Source: Salminus brasiliensis (taxonomy: Eukaryota > Chordata > Actinopteri > Characiformes > Bryconidae). Taken from it: a stretch of DNA of 64,000 nt. The position numbers and the translations under genes were made by a program. The notes beneath the pieces were generated by a model. That model was not told the origin of the DNA. It saw only the letters and a program-made list of their open reading frames with translations, and ran no database searches. Of the stretch, positions 46,346-57,544 are shown one piece after another. The stretch lies in contig NC_132878.1 of assembly GCF_030463535.1 (NCBI RefSeq), positions 39,995,554 through 40,059,553 of the forward strand. Reading direction: 5' to 3'. The first letter of the stretch is position 1; every line of letters begins with the position of its first letter.

Positions 46346-48224
46346 CAAAAGAAACGTTTGGCTCTCTATTCTCTCATTTCTCCTACTCTTTCTTGCTAAA
46401 TACTTTAGTGCCTGTTTCCGAAATGCCTGTGGCTAATCTAGATGTAGTGTTGCATACTGTAGACTCTGACACTGGCTTTTGTGATGAGGTAACAGATAAG
46501 GTTTCATCCTAAAGACTCACCTGGAGATGTTTGTACATAAAACACTGCACAATAAAACAGTATTAGCAAAAAACAAAATGTTGTCATGTGAGCGGTTGCT
46601 TTGGCATTCTTGCCAGCATATGAACAGTTCTTTACTGGTCTTTCTTGCCTTGATTTCCAGGGTTTCCTGCTGTCTCTTAATTACATTTTAGACTATGTAA
46701 ACTGCAATGTAAAAAGGTGGAAGTAGCATTCTCTGCTTTGTATGAATTGATACGTTTCATTTTCAGATCCTTAGCCAGCTCCTCATAAATGTTGCCCATG
46801 GTTGGTAAAGCCTAATGTCAATTCTTGACCTGTCCAACCACTCATAATGAATGCATTAAGACTATTAAACAAATTAAACAAGTAAAAACTTCTCAGATTA
46901 ATGCAGTTTAAACATGTATGAGTCTGTCCATTCTTGATTAAAAGCTTGGTTTTCGTGGTACACTAGCATCACGTGATATTTACAACACATGTGATTGTTC
47001 TATGAGTGTCCTGGGCCGTTAAAAATGTACCGTAAAGGCTAGAAAAGTTACAGTGGTTTATATAAACACTGTCAAAATCAATGAGCTCTCAGTAGTTTAA
47101 AGGTTATAGGTCCAGGTCCAGCTCACGGTTTGCCTGTTAGTGACCTCTGTTCTAGAACAGTGTGAATAAAGAACATTCTAGAACAACAGGCATGACTGAG
47201 AGAGTGCATTCTAGAACTGCGTGAAATGAGGAGAGCATGCTGTAGCAGGGTGAATTGGGGGGGGGGGGGGTTAACAATCAATCACACACAGCTGTGTCAC
47301 ACGAGCCCAACATTTGAGTTTGTTGGTAAATGTTGGGTCAGAGTGTTCTGGCCTTACTCAGAAGTGGTGCTACCAATCCTAAAATAACGAAAATCAGAGA
47401 GCAAATCAAAGACAGATCAGTAACTAGGAATATCCTTTTCCTTCTGGCACCGCATTGTTAATGCACACAGAGTGCTTAGTTCAGGAGTTTTAGTGGAGGC
47501 ACAGGTGTGTGTGTGTGTGTGTGCATGAGTGTATGATGATTAACCTACCCCTCTTCCTGGAAACACAGGCAGGCCTGGCTGCAGTGCTTAGTGAAGCACT
47601 TTATTCCTCTCTCACCTAAAAGAGCTGAGTACACTGAACATGCTAAAAGCTGATGTTCCTTTCCTGCACATGGTATTCATGCTGTGCACATACAGGCAGT
47701 GAATATTCCCAGCAGAATATAGTTTTTTTTCTGAGTTAAAACATAAAACTATTTCTTAAATTGCTTCGGTCATTCATTTGGCCTCCTCATTTGTACCTGT
47801 TTATATCATATCAACCTTTATACAAGCACACACAATGTAGTTCACTACACTGGCAAAGCTAAAGCCACCAACATTAGCACAGTATTCTAATATTAAAACT
47901 GTTCCAAATCTAAAAATGTGATTTCTATACTTGTATCATTGGATTGGACTGCCATGAAACTCTTGAGGCCTCGAACTGGGGGGCTTAAGTAATTGGGACA
48001 TACCATTGTAGTTATAAAATTTTTATTAAATATCTAACTATTGAAAGAGAAAACACAAACGGCAAATTATGTGAATTACATTTGATGTGCTTCAAGGACC
48101 TTGAGCTTACATATTATCATCGACTCATGAAATGCTTCTGTAGTTATTCACACAGGGGAGTATGAGGCAGTGTGTGATAGTGGTGTGAATATTTAGTTTT
48201 TACTCAGTTTGGTGAACATTTTTA
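46346..48224. other. Intergenic with simple repeats
   Basis: Contains a G-run at about 47,257-47,270 and (TG)n at about 47,504-47,523, plus the heat-shock-element-like cluster listed separately. No coding sequence was recognised. Confidence 0.45.
47150..47216. promoter_or_regulatory. Three TTCTAGAA motifs including one perfect three-unit HSE
   Basis: TTCTAGAA occurs at 47,150-47,157, 47,176-47,183 and 47,209-47,216. Bases 47,171-47,183 read GAAcaTTCtaGAA, the inverted-pentamer layout bound by heat shock factor trimers. No gene start is visible nearby, so a regulatory role is speculative; it could be a small repeat. Confidence 0.4.
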
Positions 48225-48610
48225 TTTTTCAGGAAAGAGAAATAGAAAGAGTGAGTGATATAAAGATTGCTTGTTTTTTTGTTTATAGGATGTTTCGCCA
48301 TTCTTTTAGTAGGCCTTCTTTGAAGCCTGTTTTAACCTAAATTTGTATGGCTAAGAGGAGACATGGTCTACATTTGCACTAAATTGAAGCAATGACTTTT
48401 CCTTGTGTAAGAGACTAGTTGTATGCTGTCTTGGGGCATTGTCAGCAGTAGATGGCAGTACAGGGCAATGTGGCAGAAATATTTAAGAAATGAAAGACAG
48501 ACAGGAAGAAAAAGAAAATAATATTGAGAGACAGAAACAAATGCTTGGTCTACTGGTTTATAGGCTAAATTGTCATTCTTTAAATTGAAGCCTGGTTCAG
48601 CCTAAAACTG
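48225..48610 (+). repeat. Left-flank copies of a ~306-330-bp diverged tandem repeat
   Basis: Segments 48,225-48,370 and 48,420-48,610 share phrases with the repeats at 59,000-60,110: cattgtcagcagtagatggcagta.agggcaa, agaaatatttaagaaa, gacagacaggaagaaa, ggtctactggtttataggctaaattgtcattctttaaa and aagcctggttcagcctaaaact. Both pieces are partial. Confidence 0.7.
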
Positions 48611-49920
48611 ACCCTAGCTCCTAAAATTCTTCCTATAGTAGGAAACTGGCTCCTAACACTATACAACCTGTAACCCAAGCTTTTAGCCATAACCCTAGCT
48701 CTTTAAGCCATTGATAATAGTAACTCTGGCTCTCAAACTGAACCCTGCAGTAACTCTAACCCTAGATCCTATTCCTAACCTCATACATTAACCTTAGGTT
48801 AATGTTCTTGGGATTGTCTGGGTTTGTCTGGTGATGTTTAGAGATCCCCTTTTTCTTGTTTCCTTATATCCTGTCTTGCTCTAGTTCCACGTATCTGTTA
48901 AATAAAACTACCTGCACATACATCCGCTTCTGCCTCCTGCCTCAGCAAGCCACTTGACGGTAGGACAGACACAAACAATGAACATGGTGGGTAATCCCTG
49001 GGCCAGATGTGCCCTTAGATGGACCCCCTTCCGGGCCCCCGTTGGGTATGTAAGGAGAAGGAGCCCTCCTCCGCTCAAGGCAGCAGGAGACTGGGAAGGC
49101 AGGTTTTCTGGGTCTCTCCCTCATTTGAAGGCTTTCCCCTATGGAATAGGGAGGACTTTGAGGGAGAGATAGGGCTTGGTGCGGTTAGCCTTGAGTCTCT
49201 ATTGAGGGCAATATAGACAAGGCTAACTGAGGCACCTGTCATGACGGCGTATCCTAACACTTAACTTACATAAATCTTAACCCTAGCTCCTAACCTTCTT
49301 CCTATGGTAGGTCTATTACTGGCTCCCAACACTAAACAACCTGTAACCCAAGCTTTTAGCCATAACCCTAACTCTTAAAAATAGGCCATTGAATGCTAAC
49401 TCTGGCTCGCAAACTGAACCCTGCAGTAACTCTAACCCTAGATCCTATTCCTAACCTCATACTAACCCTAACCCTAGCTCCTAATCCAAACCCAAGCACC
49501 TAACACTAACTATTTATGCTAAATCTCACCCCTAACCCTATACTAATCCTAAAACTCACTATTAACCCTAATCCTAGGACCTAATCTTAACCATTGTTCT
49601 TGACCTTTCAATAAGATTCCCTAACCCTAACTCTGACCCTAATGCTAAACCTAACCGTAACATAATGCCAACCCTAACCTTGATGCTAAACCTAATTCTA
49701 ACTTTAATGCTAATCATAATCCTGCAAGATGCAAACCCTACATAACTAACCCTAACCATATCTCTAACCCTATTACTAACTCTTACCCTAACCTTAATGT
49801 TAACTGTAAATTTGACCTAAAAGTTAAACCTAACCCTAATAATAACTGCCAATCTTTCCCATCAATAACTGTTAGAACCCTAGAAACCCTAACCCTAAGA
49901 CTATTCCTAACCCCTCCTAA
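48611..49920 (+). repeat. Degenerate CCCTAA (telomere-like) array, left part
   Basis: Repeated ctaaccctaaccctagctcctaa-type units on the + strand, heavily degenerate, from about 48,611 to 48,795 and 49,255 to 49,920. An unrelated block of about 460 bp sits between. About 180 bp at 48,612-48,785 is repeated at about 49,285-49,465 with high similarity (gtaacccaagcttttagccataaccctag; aaccctgcagtaactctaaccctagatcc), offset about 675 bp. Confidence 0.85.
48796..49254. mobile_element. LTR-like insertion inside the telomere-like array
   Basis: A non-array block containing gttaaataaaactacctgcacatacatccgcttctgcctcctgcc, a polyadenylation-like 3' segment, followed by GC-richer sequence with gggtctctccctcatttgaagg. 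It resembles an LTR and leader of a retrotransposon, but no target duplication or second LTR was identified. Confidence 0.35.
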
Positions 49921-50445
49921 CCATGTCATGTTTTAGTTATCCTCATGTGTGTTTCATTTGTGTTCTTTGTTTCATTGATTTGTGTCACCTGAGGCGGTGG
50001 TATTTAGGGAGCGAACGCTAGCAGTCTCGTTGCAGAAAATTAATCGTCCGTGGGAGTCCTCCACATTTCCAGTTTTACTCGGCTATTACCGTTCACGAAC
50101 GTGCCAAGGTTCAGGTTTGTCTGTTGGTCGCCTCCTGGGTTCAGCTGCTGATCTCACAGCTCCTTAGTCACGTCAAGTAACTTCTGTTGCGCCTGACGAG
50201 CCCTGTTTATGTTATGCCCTGTTTATCCTCTGGCCCGGCCAGTAGTTGTGTTCTGATTCTATCTCCCTGTTAAGTTGCCCCGTTCAAGCTTAGCTCCCTA
50301 GGTTTCCACCAGCCTCAGGTGGGTTTGTTATTTTCGCCCACATTCCTTTGTCACGTGTTTGTTTTGTTTCTCAGTTTGCCCTGTACTTTGCTGCCTTTAC
50401 ATTTACGTTATCCCCTGTCTTTTGTGTTAATATAATCTCTTGCAT
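49921..50445 (+). mobile_element. Probable Ty3/Gypsy LTR/leader region
   Basis: Non-array sequence that shares the phrase ggttcagctgctg.tc.cagctcc...gtcaagtaa.ttc...cgcctgac.agc with 52,920-52,985, just upstream of the second Gypsy gag region. It likely belonged to the pol fragment at 51.2 kb, now separated from it by a Tc1-derived insertion. LTR boundaries are not resolved. Confidence 0.45.
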
Positions 50446-51135
50446 GTGAATCATTTTTGGAATGACTGATTTTCAAGATTACAAATGAAAGAAGACAAAA
50501 GTAATTCAACTTTGTGAAGCAGCGCTGTGCACACATATAAAACAGTATTTGCACCCTTTCCAATCTCTTTTTGCATGCTTGTCACTCTATGAATGTTTCC
50601 AATAATCAAATTGATTGAAAAGACAATAAGTAAACAAAATAAATGCACCCTTTTAAATGATCTTTTCTTTTATTGAAGGAAAAATACTGCAACCAATTCA
50701 ACCAGTTAATCAAATTCTAATCACAATTTAGCTCAGTTTCACTAGCCACACTACACATTATTATAGCTAGACCTGTCAAATCTAAACATCACTTCTGGCA
50801 AAGGGAAGCAGATTAGAAGAATGGAACTTGTTTGGGAAGACGTGGGGCCCGGTACACCTGAAATAAAGCTAACACTGAATTCCACACTCAGAACTTCATA
50901 CTAAGTCAAACCTAGTGGTGGCAGTGTGATGTTCTGGGCTGCTTTGCTTCTGCAGGATCTGAATGACTTGTCAGTCTTCTTTATTAGAAAATCCTGAAGG
51001 AGAATGTCTGGCGATTAATTGTGGCATAACGTCAAGCAGTTGGGCTAGGCTTAAGTCTACCTCTGAACATCTAAAAAAACTAAATTAAGGTTGGAAGGTT
51101 CTGACTTGAATTCTTTTGAGAATTTTGCTGTGACA
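50446..51135 (+). mobile_element. Tc1-derived element, internally deleted
   Basis: Left-type text (gtatttgcaccctttccaatctctttttgcatgcttgtcac...ccaataatcaaattga) resembles the terminus of the 19.7-kb family. Later atgttctgggctgctttgcttctgcaggatctgaatgactt and ctgaaggagaatgtctggc are transposase remnants. No open frame survives. Confidence 0.6.
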
Positions 51136-51179
51136 AGACCTTTTTCAAGTTTGTGTTTGAAAACCATCTAATATTACTA

Positions 51180-52700
51180 ATGGGGATGAATGGAAGATGG
51201 CGTTTATGACCACCAGGGGGCATTTCCAGTACCAGGTCATGCCGTAGGGGTTAGCAAATGCCCCCTCCGTCTTCCAGGCGTTTATCAATGACGTCCTGAA
51301 AGGCTACCTCAGACGCTTCGTGGTGGTCTTTTTGGACGATATTCTCATGTACTCCCCCGACCTGCCGTCTCACGTACGTCATGTTTCCCTGGTCCTGGCA
51401 AAGCTTAGGGCCCACCTGCTGTACGCCAAGCTAGAGAAGTGCGTGTTCCACGTGTGTGAGATCCCTTTTTTGGGGTACATAATCAGCGAGGGGGGGGGTT
51501 CAGATGGACAAGCCCAAAGTCAAAGTTTTTAGGGTTTGCCAACTTTTATCATAGGTTCATCAGGGATTTCAGTAGTTTGGCAGCACCCATCACGACTCTG
51601 CTCAAGGGAGCTCCTTTCAAGCGTTCAAATGCGTTTTCATGTCGGCCCCGCTGTTGCGCCACCCCGACCCCCGAAAGCCGTTCGTGGTCGAGGTGGATGC
51701 CTCCAACACTGGGGTGGAGGCTGTTCCTTCCCAGTGTCACGGGGAGGGCAACAGGCTTCACCCGGTGGCGTTCTATTCTAAAAAGCTCACGGGGGCCAAA
51801 CAGAACTACAGGGTAGGGGATAGGGAGCTCCTGGCGGTTAAGATGGTGCTAGGGGAGTGGCACCATTGGTTAGAGGGTGCTGCCCATCCCTTTCTGGTTC
51901 TAAATGATCACAAAAACTTAGAATACCTCAGAAATGCCAAGTGTCTGAACCCTGGCAAGCAAGTTGGTCCCAGTTCTTCGCCAGGTTCCAGTTTCAGATC
52001 TCGTATCGTCCGGGCTCCTGCAATGCTAAGGCGGACGCTCATGCGCATCCACTAGTCGGTGGATGAGGGAGAGACCGCTCCTACACCGCTCCTACTATCG
52101 TGTGTAACCGTCACGGCAATACAGTGGGACCCAGACACAGAGATAGCCATGGTCCTCAAACGCACCACCGTGCACCCCTCATGCCCAGAGGACAAGGTCT
52201 ACGTCCTGGGGGCGTTCTGGAAGAAGCTCATCGCCTGGGCTCACGCTTCCCCGGCGGCAGGTCATCCAGAGTCCCGCATGTATTATCTGCTCTCATCCAA
52301 GTATTGGTGGGAAGTGATGGGGGCAGATCGGGTAGTGGCTTCATGTAGCGAGTGCACTCAATGCAAGACCCCCAAGACGCTCCCTTCAGGGAAGCTTATG
52401 CCACTGCCCATCCCCGAACATCCGTGGTCTCACCTGGCTATTGATTTCGTCACAGACCTGCCTAAGTCGGAGGGGAACATGGTGATGATGACCGTAGTGG
52501 ATCGGTTTTCTAGGGGGGTTAGGTTTGTTCCATTCTCTGCATTGCACTCTGCAATGCAGACGGCGCAAGCCTTGGTAGATCACGTCCTCTGGAATTCCGG
52601 GAGGACATAGTATCTGATCGGGGGGCTCAGTTTACATCTAGGGTTTGGGGAGCCTTCTGTGAGCACCTGGGGTCTTTTCTCCGGGTACCCTAAGTTAAAC
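51180..52700 (+). mobile_element. Ty3/Gypsy retrotransposon pol fragment, broken
   Basis: Domains in order: reverse transcriptase ([28 protein letters not shown]; the catalytic box FLDDILMYS near 51,330), RNase H ([11 protein letters not shown] near 51,680; [16 protein letters not shown] near 51,908), then integrase (zinc-binding CSECTQC near 52,350; core LAIDFVTDLP near 52,440; SDRGAQF near 52,616). Stops at about 51,246 and 52,053 and several frameshifts break it. The gag, protease and 5' half of reverse transcriptase are missing. Confidence 0.88.
51639..52610 (+). pseudogene. Gypsy RNase H-integrase remnant
   Basis: Two consecutive open segments, 51,639-52,055 and 52,059-52,610. They cover RNase H, then the integrase zinc finger and the first catalytic aspartate (AIDFVTDLP), and end before the second aspartate, which appears in another frame. 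Inactive. Confidence 0.85.
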
Positions 52701-53160
52701 CGACGGCCTTTGGGAATATAGGCAAACCTCCTTAGCCTAGGGAATCCTGTGTATCTGCCAAACCGTTCTGACTCTCTTATCTAAGGACAGAGTGTACCGT
52801 AAGGATCTGTAGGGGCTAGTTCATGTGAGTGAGCTTAACTCACAGTCACGGTTAGCTCAAGTACGGGCTCGAGGTATCACCTGTATTCAGGTGCCTATTG
52901 TATTATCGGTTCTGTCGTTTGGGTTCGGTAGCTGTTCCCTCAGCTCTGGAGTCAAGTAAGTTCAGAAGCGCCTGACTAGCGTGGTCTTTTGTGTTTCACT
53001 GTTTCACCCAGGCACGGCCTGTAGGTTTTGATTAGCGTTATTGTTCTGGCTCATCCCTGGCACGCTAGCCTATCCCTTGTCTCTCGTCAGTCACAGGTGT
53101 GCTCATTTGTTTTGCCTGATTTGTGTTGTCACGTTTGTGTTTCTGTTGTACATTCATCCC
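52701..53160 (+). mobile_element. Probable LTR/leader of the second Gypsy element
   Basis: Noncoding sequence between the first pol fragment and the second gag. It has phrases shared with 49,921-50,445, suggesting the same family's LTR or leader. The exact LTR ends and primer-binding site were not identified. Confidence 0.45.
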
Positions 53161-53931
53161 GTAACATTTTGCTGGGGCAACAGCAGCACACTCTGCAGAG
53201 TGTGTCAGAGACTGTTGGTCACCTGGTGCAGCAACAGGCTGACCAGCAGCAACAAGTCACCCAACTAGTGGGTGGCATTCAGGGGCTCACAAAACTTGTA
53301 CAGTCTTTGTTAGAGCCTACTAGTCCTCCTGGCCCTGTCACGACTTTCCCTAGCCTAGTGGGAAAACCGGATACATATCATGACGATCCGGAGCTTTGCG
53401 AGGGGTTCTTGCTACAGTGTGCAGTCTTTTTTAAGAATCACCTGACCGGCACTGACCAGGCGAAGATCGCCTTCCTTGCATCCCGTCTCGCGGGTAAAGC
53501 TCTCGATTGGGCCACAGCCACCTGGGAGGATCTCAATGAGAAGTCCTTCGCGGAATACCTTAAACATTTAAAGGCGGTGTTTCAACACCCCCGAAAAGGG
53601 CTCACGAAGGGCTACCTCCTGCTGATGGAGCAGGGAGGGAGCTAGGTTGACGGCCCAATATGCACTAAAGTTTCGTACTCTGGTCGCGGGCAGTGGGTGG
53701 AACCAGCCGGCCTTGATAGCCCTGTTCCGCAATGGGCTTAACCCACGTCTGCAGCGGGTGTTGGCGTGCCGGGGAGAGTCACTTGAGCTAGACGAGCTTA
53801 TTGCGCTTGCTATCCGGTTAGATCAGCTCCTTAGTCGTCCTGTTAACCCCAGGTCCCCGAGAGCTGGGGGTTCTGCAGCCAGGCCCAGAAGGCAGGCCGG
53901 TCGGCTGCACAGAGCAAGAAAGGGTTCATGA
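53161..53931 (+). pseudogene. Gypsy gag remnant
   Basis: A glutamine-rich N-terminus (QQQHTLQSVSETVGHLVQQQ) is followed by a capsid-like region with FPSLVGKPDTYHDDPELCEG and KIAFLASRLAGKALDWATA. A tag at 53,643 and a +1 frame change split it; the remainder continues in another frame from 53,647 (YALKFRTLVAGSGWN; LIALAIRLDQLL). Confidence 0.85.
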
Positions 53932-53994
53932 GTTCAGAGGGGCTACTCACCCCAACATCATCTACAGTACCGGTCACTGAGCCGTAAGTGGCTC

Positions 53995-54036
53995 TGTTAT
54001 TACTGTGGAGTAGCGGGGCACCGAAGCAAGGACTGT
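53995..54036 (+). pseudogene. Gag CCHC zinc knuckle
   Basis: Encodes CYYCGVAGHRSKDC, a C-X2-C-X4-H-X4-C knuckle in the nucleocapsid region, in a short open frame separated from the upstream gag by a stop. Confidence 0.85.
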
Positions 54037-54111
54037 AAAAGACGACTCAGAGTTAAGTCATACCTATTCACAGAGGAGCGCGAGGAAGGTACTCAGGAAC
54101 GGACCAATGCG

Positions 54112-54998
54112 GTGAGTGTTCCAGTCCGGGGACTCATCTTGTGGTCGATCACGTTGCCTGTCATGATTTCCAACCAGAGTCAGTCTTTTATCGTTTCAGC
54201 ACTGATTGACTGCGGAGCGGAGGGCAGCTTTCTACGGGCGGACGTGGTGGAGCGACTGCGCATCCCAACTGTGCCGCTGCTGAGGCCCCTCCACATCACC
54301 GCCCTGGACGGACAGCCCGTGGGTCCCCAGCCCATCACTCACATCACGGACGAGATAAGGGTTTGCCCAAGGCTCGGATCTACCCCCTCACGGAGGAAGA
54401 GGAGCGGGCGATGGAAGAGTATATCGATGAAGCACTAGCTCAGGGATACATTACCCCGTCTAAGTCTCCGATGGCTTCTGGGTTCTTTTTCATTCAGAAA
54501 AAGGGGGTGTGTTAAGGCTGTGCATAGATTATCGGGCAATCAACGAGATCACAAGGAGCAGCTGCAGGGAGCCCGGGTCTTTACGAAGCTAGATCTCCGC
54601 AGCACGTATAATTTGGTACGCATTAGGGAGGGGGATGAATGGAAGACTGCATTTATGACCACCAGGGGGTGGGTCATTCCAGTACTGGGTCATGCCATAC
54701 AGGTTAGTGAATGCCCCCTCCGTCTTCCAGGCACTTATTAATGATGTCCTGAAAGACTACCTTGGACGCTTCGCAGTGGTCTTTTTGGACGACATCCTGG
54801 TGTACTCCCCCAACCTACCCATGCACGTTCGTCATGTTCGCCTGGTCCTGGCAAGGTTCAGGGCCCACCTGCTTTACGCTAAGTTAGAGAAGTGCGTATT
54901 TCATGTCACCGAGATCCCCTTCCTGGGGTACATCATTAGCGAGCGGGGGGTTCAGAATGACCAGGCCAAGGTTCAAGCGGTCGTAGATTGGCCGTGAC
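54112..54998 (+). pseudogene. Gypsy protease and reverse transcriptase remnant
   Basis: The protease-like segment has [20 protein letters not shown], where the usual D-S/T-G reads D-C-G. It runs straight into RT sequence ([36 protein letters not shown]) after a deletion, then [13 protein letters not shown] and FLDDILVYSPN. At least three frame changes are visible. Confidence 0.82.
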
Positions 54999-55668
54999 CT
55001 GGCTCCATTAAGGAGGTCCAGCACTTCTTAGGGTTCATCAACTTTTACCGTAGGTTAATTTGGGACTTTAGTAGTTTGACAGCGCCCATCATGTCACCCC
55101 GTTGTTGCGCAACCTGAGTCCCTGATGGGCTCACACTTCCCCAGCATACTGTACTGGTGGGAAAGGATGAGGGCAGATATTCATGGGGTGGTGGCGTCAT
55201 GCAGCAAATGTGCGCAATGTAAAACCCCCAGGATGCTCCCTTTGGGGAAGCTCATGCCACTGCCCATCCCTGAATGCCTGTGGTCTCACCTGGCCATAGA
55301 CTTTGTTACGAACCTACCCAAGTCAGAGGGGAACACAGTGGTGATGACCATGGTGGATCGGTTTTCAAGGGGGGGTAAAGTTTATTCCATACTTTGCATC
55401 ACTCCGTCGGCAATACAGACAGCTCAGGCCTTGGTGGACCACGTCCTCTGGAATTTCGGGATTCTCAGATCGGGGGGCTTAATTCATGTCACGGGTTTGG
55501 GGGCCTTCTGTTAACACCCGGGGGTGACTACCCCGGCGACTGGTCCCGGTATCTGGTCTGGGCCGAAAAGGTGCACGACCACTGGCCTGATCCCTTATCA
55601 ATGTTTTCTTGGTTATCAGCTCCCGCTGACCCCCTGGACGGCCGCGGAGACCCAAGTCCCAGCAGTAG

Positions 55669-55950
55669 ATGTGTCGCAGGGAAGCAGTCTGGACCAAAGC
55701 CCACCAGCACATCCAGACCTTCCTGTGGCGCTATAAAGTTCAGGCGGACCGGAAGAGAGGGGCGACCCTGTCCTATGAACCTGGAGACCGTGTCTGGTTA
55801 GCGACCAAGGACCTCTGGACGGGGATCCCCTCCCACAAATTGACAGCTAAGTACATGGGCCCTTTTGTCATTGTCAAGCATGTAAACGTTGTGTTTTATA
55901 AAATTCAGTTACCCTCTCACTCACGAATCCATCCTGTTTTCCGTGTGTGA
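55669..55950 (+). pseudogene. Gypsy integrase C-terminal remnant
   Basis: Encodes KRGATLSYEPGDRVWLATKD, KLTAKYMGPFVIV and a PSHSRIHPVFRV end. This is the GPY/F-type C-terminal module of Gypsy integrases. It is the last coding part of the element. Confidence 0.85.
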
Positions 55951-55994
55951 GCTTAAGCCTGTGGTGCCCAGACCCTTGGATGAGGCCACCCTTG

Positions 55995-56045
55995 TGTCTC
56001 TTAACCATAACCCTAACCCTAACATTAACCCTAACATTAACATCT
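55995..56045 (+). repeat. Telomere-like array remnant between Gypsy and LINE
   Basis: A few copies of ctaaccctaaccctaacattaac between the Gypsy 3' end and the LINE. It is a trace of the array into which both were inserted. Confidence 0.7.
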
Positions 56046-56049
56046 GCAA

Positions 56050-57350
56050 ATATGTATCTTATACCAGCCAGACCCTGCTACAGTGGATAGCGCGGAAAGC
56101 GAGCCGGGATTTGCGCGAGGCTAAAGGCTAGCTCTAGCCGCCCGGCTATACCATCGCTATTCCTCGCAAACGTCTGTTCCCTCGACAATAAACTGGACTA
56201 CATTCGACTCCAGCAAACTACCCAGCGTCAGTTCAGAGACTGCTGTGTTTTAGTCTTTGTGGAATCGTGGCTTAGTGACAACATTCCAGACAGTGCCATT
56301 CAGCTAGACAGGCTAGCCTCATTCAGAGCAGATAGGAGCGCGCTCCACGGACGATGCCATCACCACCACCCTTCATCTCTCCCTTACCCACCTGGAGAAT
56401 CTCATCAGGAAGTTAAGCTTGCTGGGCCTCAACACCCCCCTCTGCAACTGGATCCTGGACTTCCTGACGGGGAGGCCCCAGTTAGTCGGGGGGCAGCATC
56501 TCCAGCCCCATCACTGAACACTGTGGCACCCCAGGGCAGTATTCTGAGTCCTCTGCTGTTCACCCTGCTGACTCATAAATGTGCTGTGAAACACAGTTCT
56601 AACAGCATCATAAAGTTTGTGCTGGGTCTCATCAGCAAAGGCGACGAGTCAGCATACAGAGAGGAGGTGCAGCAGCTGACAAACTGGTGTACAGTCAACA
56701 ACCTTCACTTGAATGTAGACAAGACCAAGGAAATGGTTGTTGACTTCAGGAAAACAAGAAACGACCACTCTCCGCTCAACATCAACGGCTCCTCTGTGGA
56801 GATCGTTAATAGCACCAAGTTCCTTGGTGTCCACTTAGTGTCCACTTTTTCTCCCCTCCGTCATGGACATTTACACTGCCCGCTGCATCCGCAAAGCAAA
56901 CAGCATGTTGTTCTCCCTCCTGCCATCAGGAAGAAGGTACTGCAGCATCCGGTCCAACACGACCAGACTCTGCAATAACTTCTTCCCCCAAGCCATCAGA
57001 CTTATCAACTCCAGAGACTGAACTGATTTTTTTTTTCTGTTCTATGCACACACAACCATTCACCAACCATTTACCCCAGACAATATGGAAAGCATTTAGC
57101 ACAAATAACTTTACTACCTCACTGGACTCGATATTTAATGCACACTGCATAATTTGCACACTACCCCTAATTATTTATTATTCTTTGTCTGTATTGTGTT
57201 GTATTGTCTCTCTGCACTTGTACTGTGTTGCACTTGTGTTCTGTATGCACTGTCTATGTTGCACCATGGTCCTGGAGGAAAGTTGTTTCATTTCACTGTG
57301 TACTCTGTATGTAGTTGAAATGACAATAAAACCCACTTGACTTGATTTGA
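56050..57350 (+). mobile_element. Non-LTR retrotransposon (LINE), internally deleted, with 3' tail
   Basis: An endonuclease-domain trace ([17 protein letters not shown] near 56,260-56,310) is fused by deletion to reverse-transcriptase sequence ([14 protein letters not shown] near 56,540; [30 protein letters not shown] near 56,820). It then joins by another deletion to the C-terminal region ([17 protein letters not shown], near 56,970). The 3' end reads tgaaatgacaataaaacccacttgacttgattt. It is of the fish L2/Rex-like type common in teleosts; the clade is uncertain. Confidence 0.85.
56259..56978 (+). pseudogene. LINE endonuclease-RT remnant lacking the catalytic ADD box
   Basis: 239 open codons. 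After SIIKF, where relatives have the (F/Y)ADD catalytic box, the frame goes directly to [10 protein letters not shown], so about five or six codons are missing in frame. The reverse transcriptase cannot be functional. Fingers and most of the palm are also deleted. Confidence 0.8.
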
Positions 57351-57544
57351 TTACTAACCTTTACCCTAACCTTAATGTTAATCCAAATTCTGACTCAAAA
57401 TAAACCCTATAATATGACCCTAATAATAGCTGCCAACCCTAAGTATTTCCCATCAATAATGATTGCACTTAACGTTAAGGGTTTTAAGGGTTTTAAGGGT
57501 TTAAACTAACTCTCACCCTATTACCAACCCTATTACCTATTGCA
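57351..57544 (+). repeat. Telomere-like array, middle part
   Basis: Degenerate ctaacctttaccctaaccttaatgttaa-type units, with a triplicated gggttttaagg phrase on the opposite sense near 57,478-57,500. Confidence 0.7.

Larger units (their letters stand above)
53161..55975 (+). mobile_element. Second Ty3/Gypsy element: gag, protease, RT and integrase remnants
   Basis: Order seen: gag (53,161-53,931), a CCHC zinc knuckle (53,995-54,036), protease (about 54,112-54,375), reverse transcriptase (about 54,376-54,998; FLDDILVYS near 54,785), then RNase H largely deleted, an integrase core (LAIDFVTNLP near 55,290) and the integrase C-terminal module (GDRVWLATKDL; KYMGPFVIV near 55,850). Frameshifts, stops and deletions (protease to RT, and RT to integrase) make it non-functional. 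It is closely related to the pol fragment at 51.2 kb. Confidence 0.88.

Noticed and set aside
54112..54438. Protease-RT frame as one host-domesticated gene
   Set aside because: It is a deletion fusion of Gypsy protease to RT with altered active site (DCG) and frameshifts on both sides; no sign of conservation.
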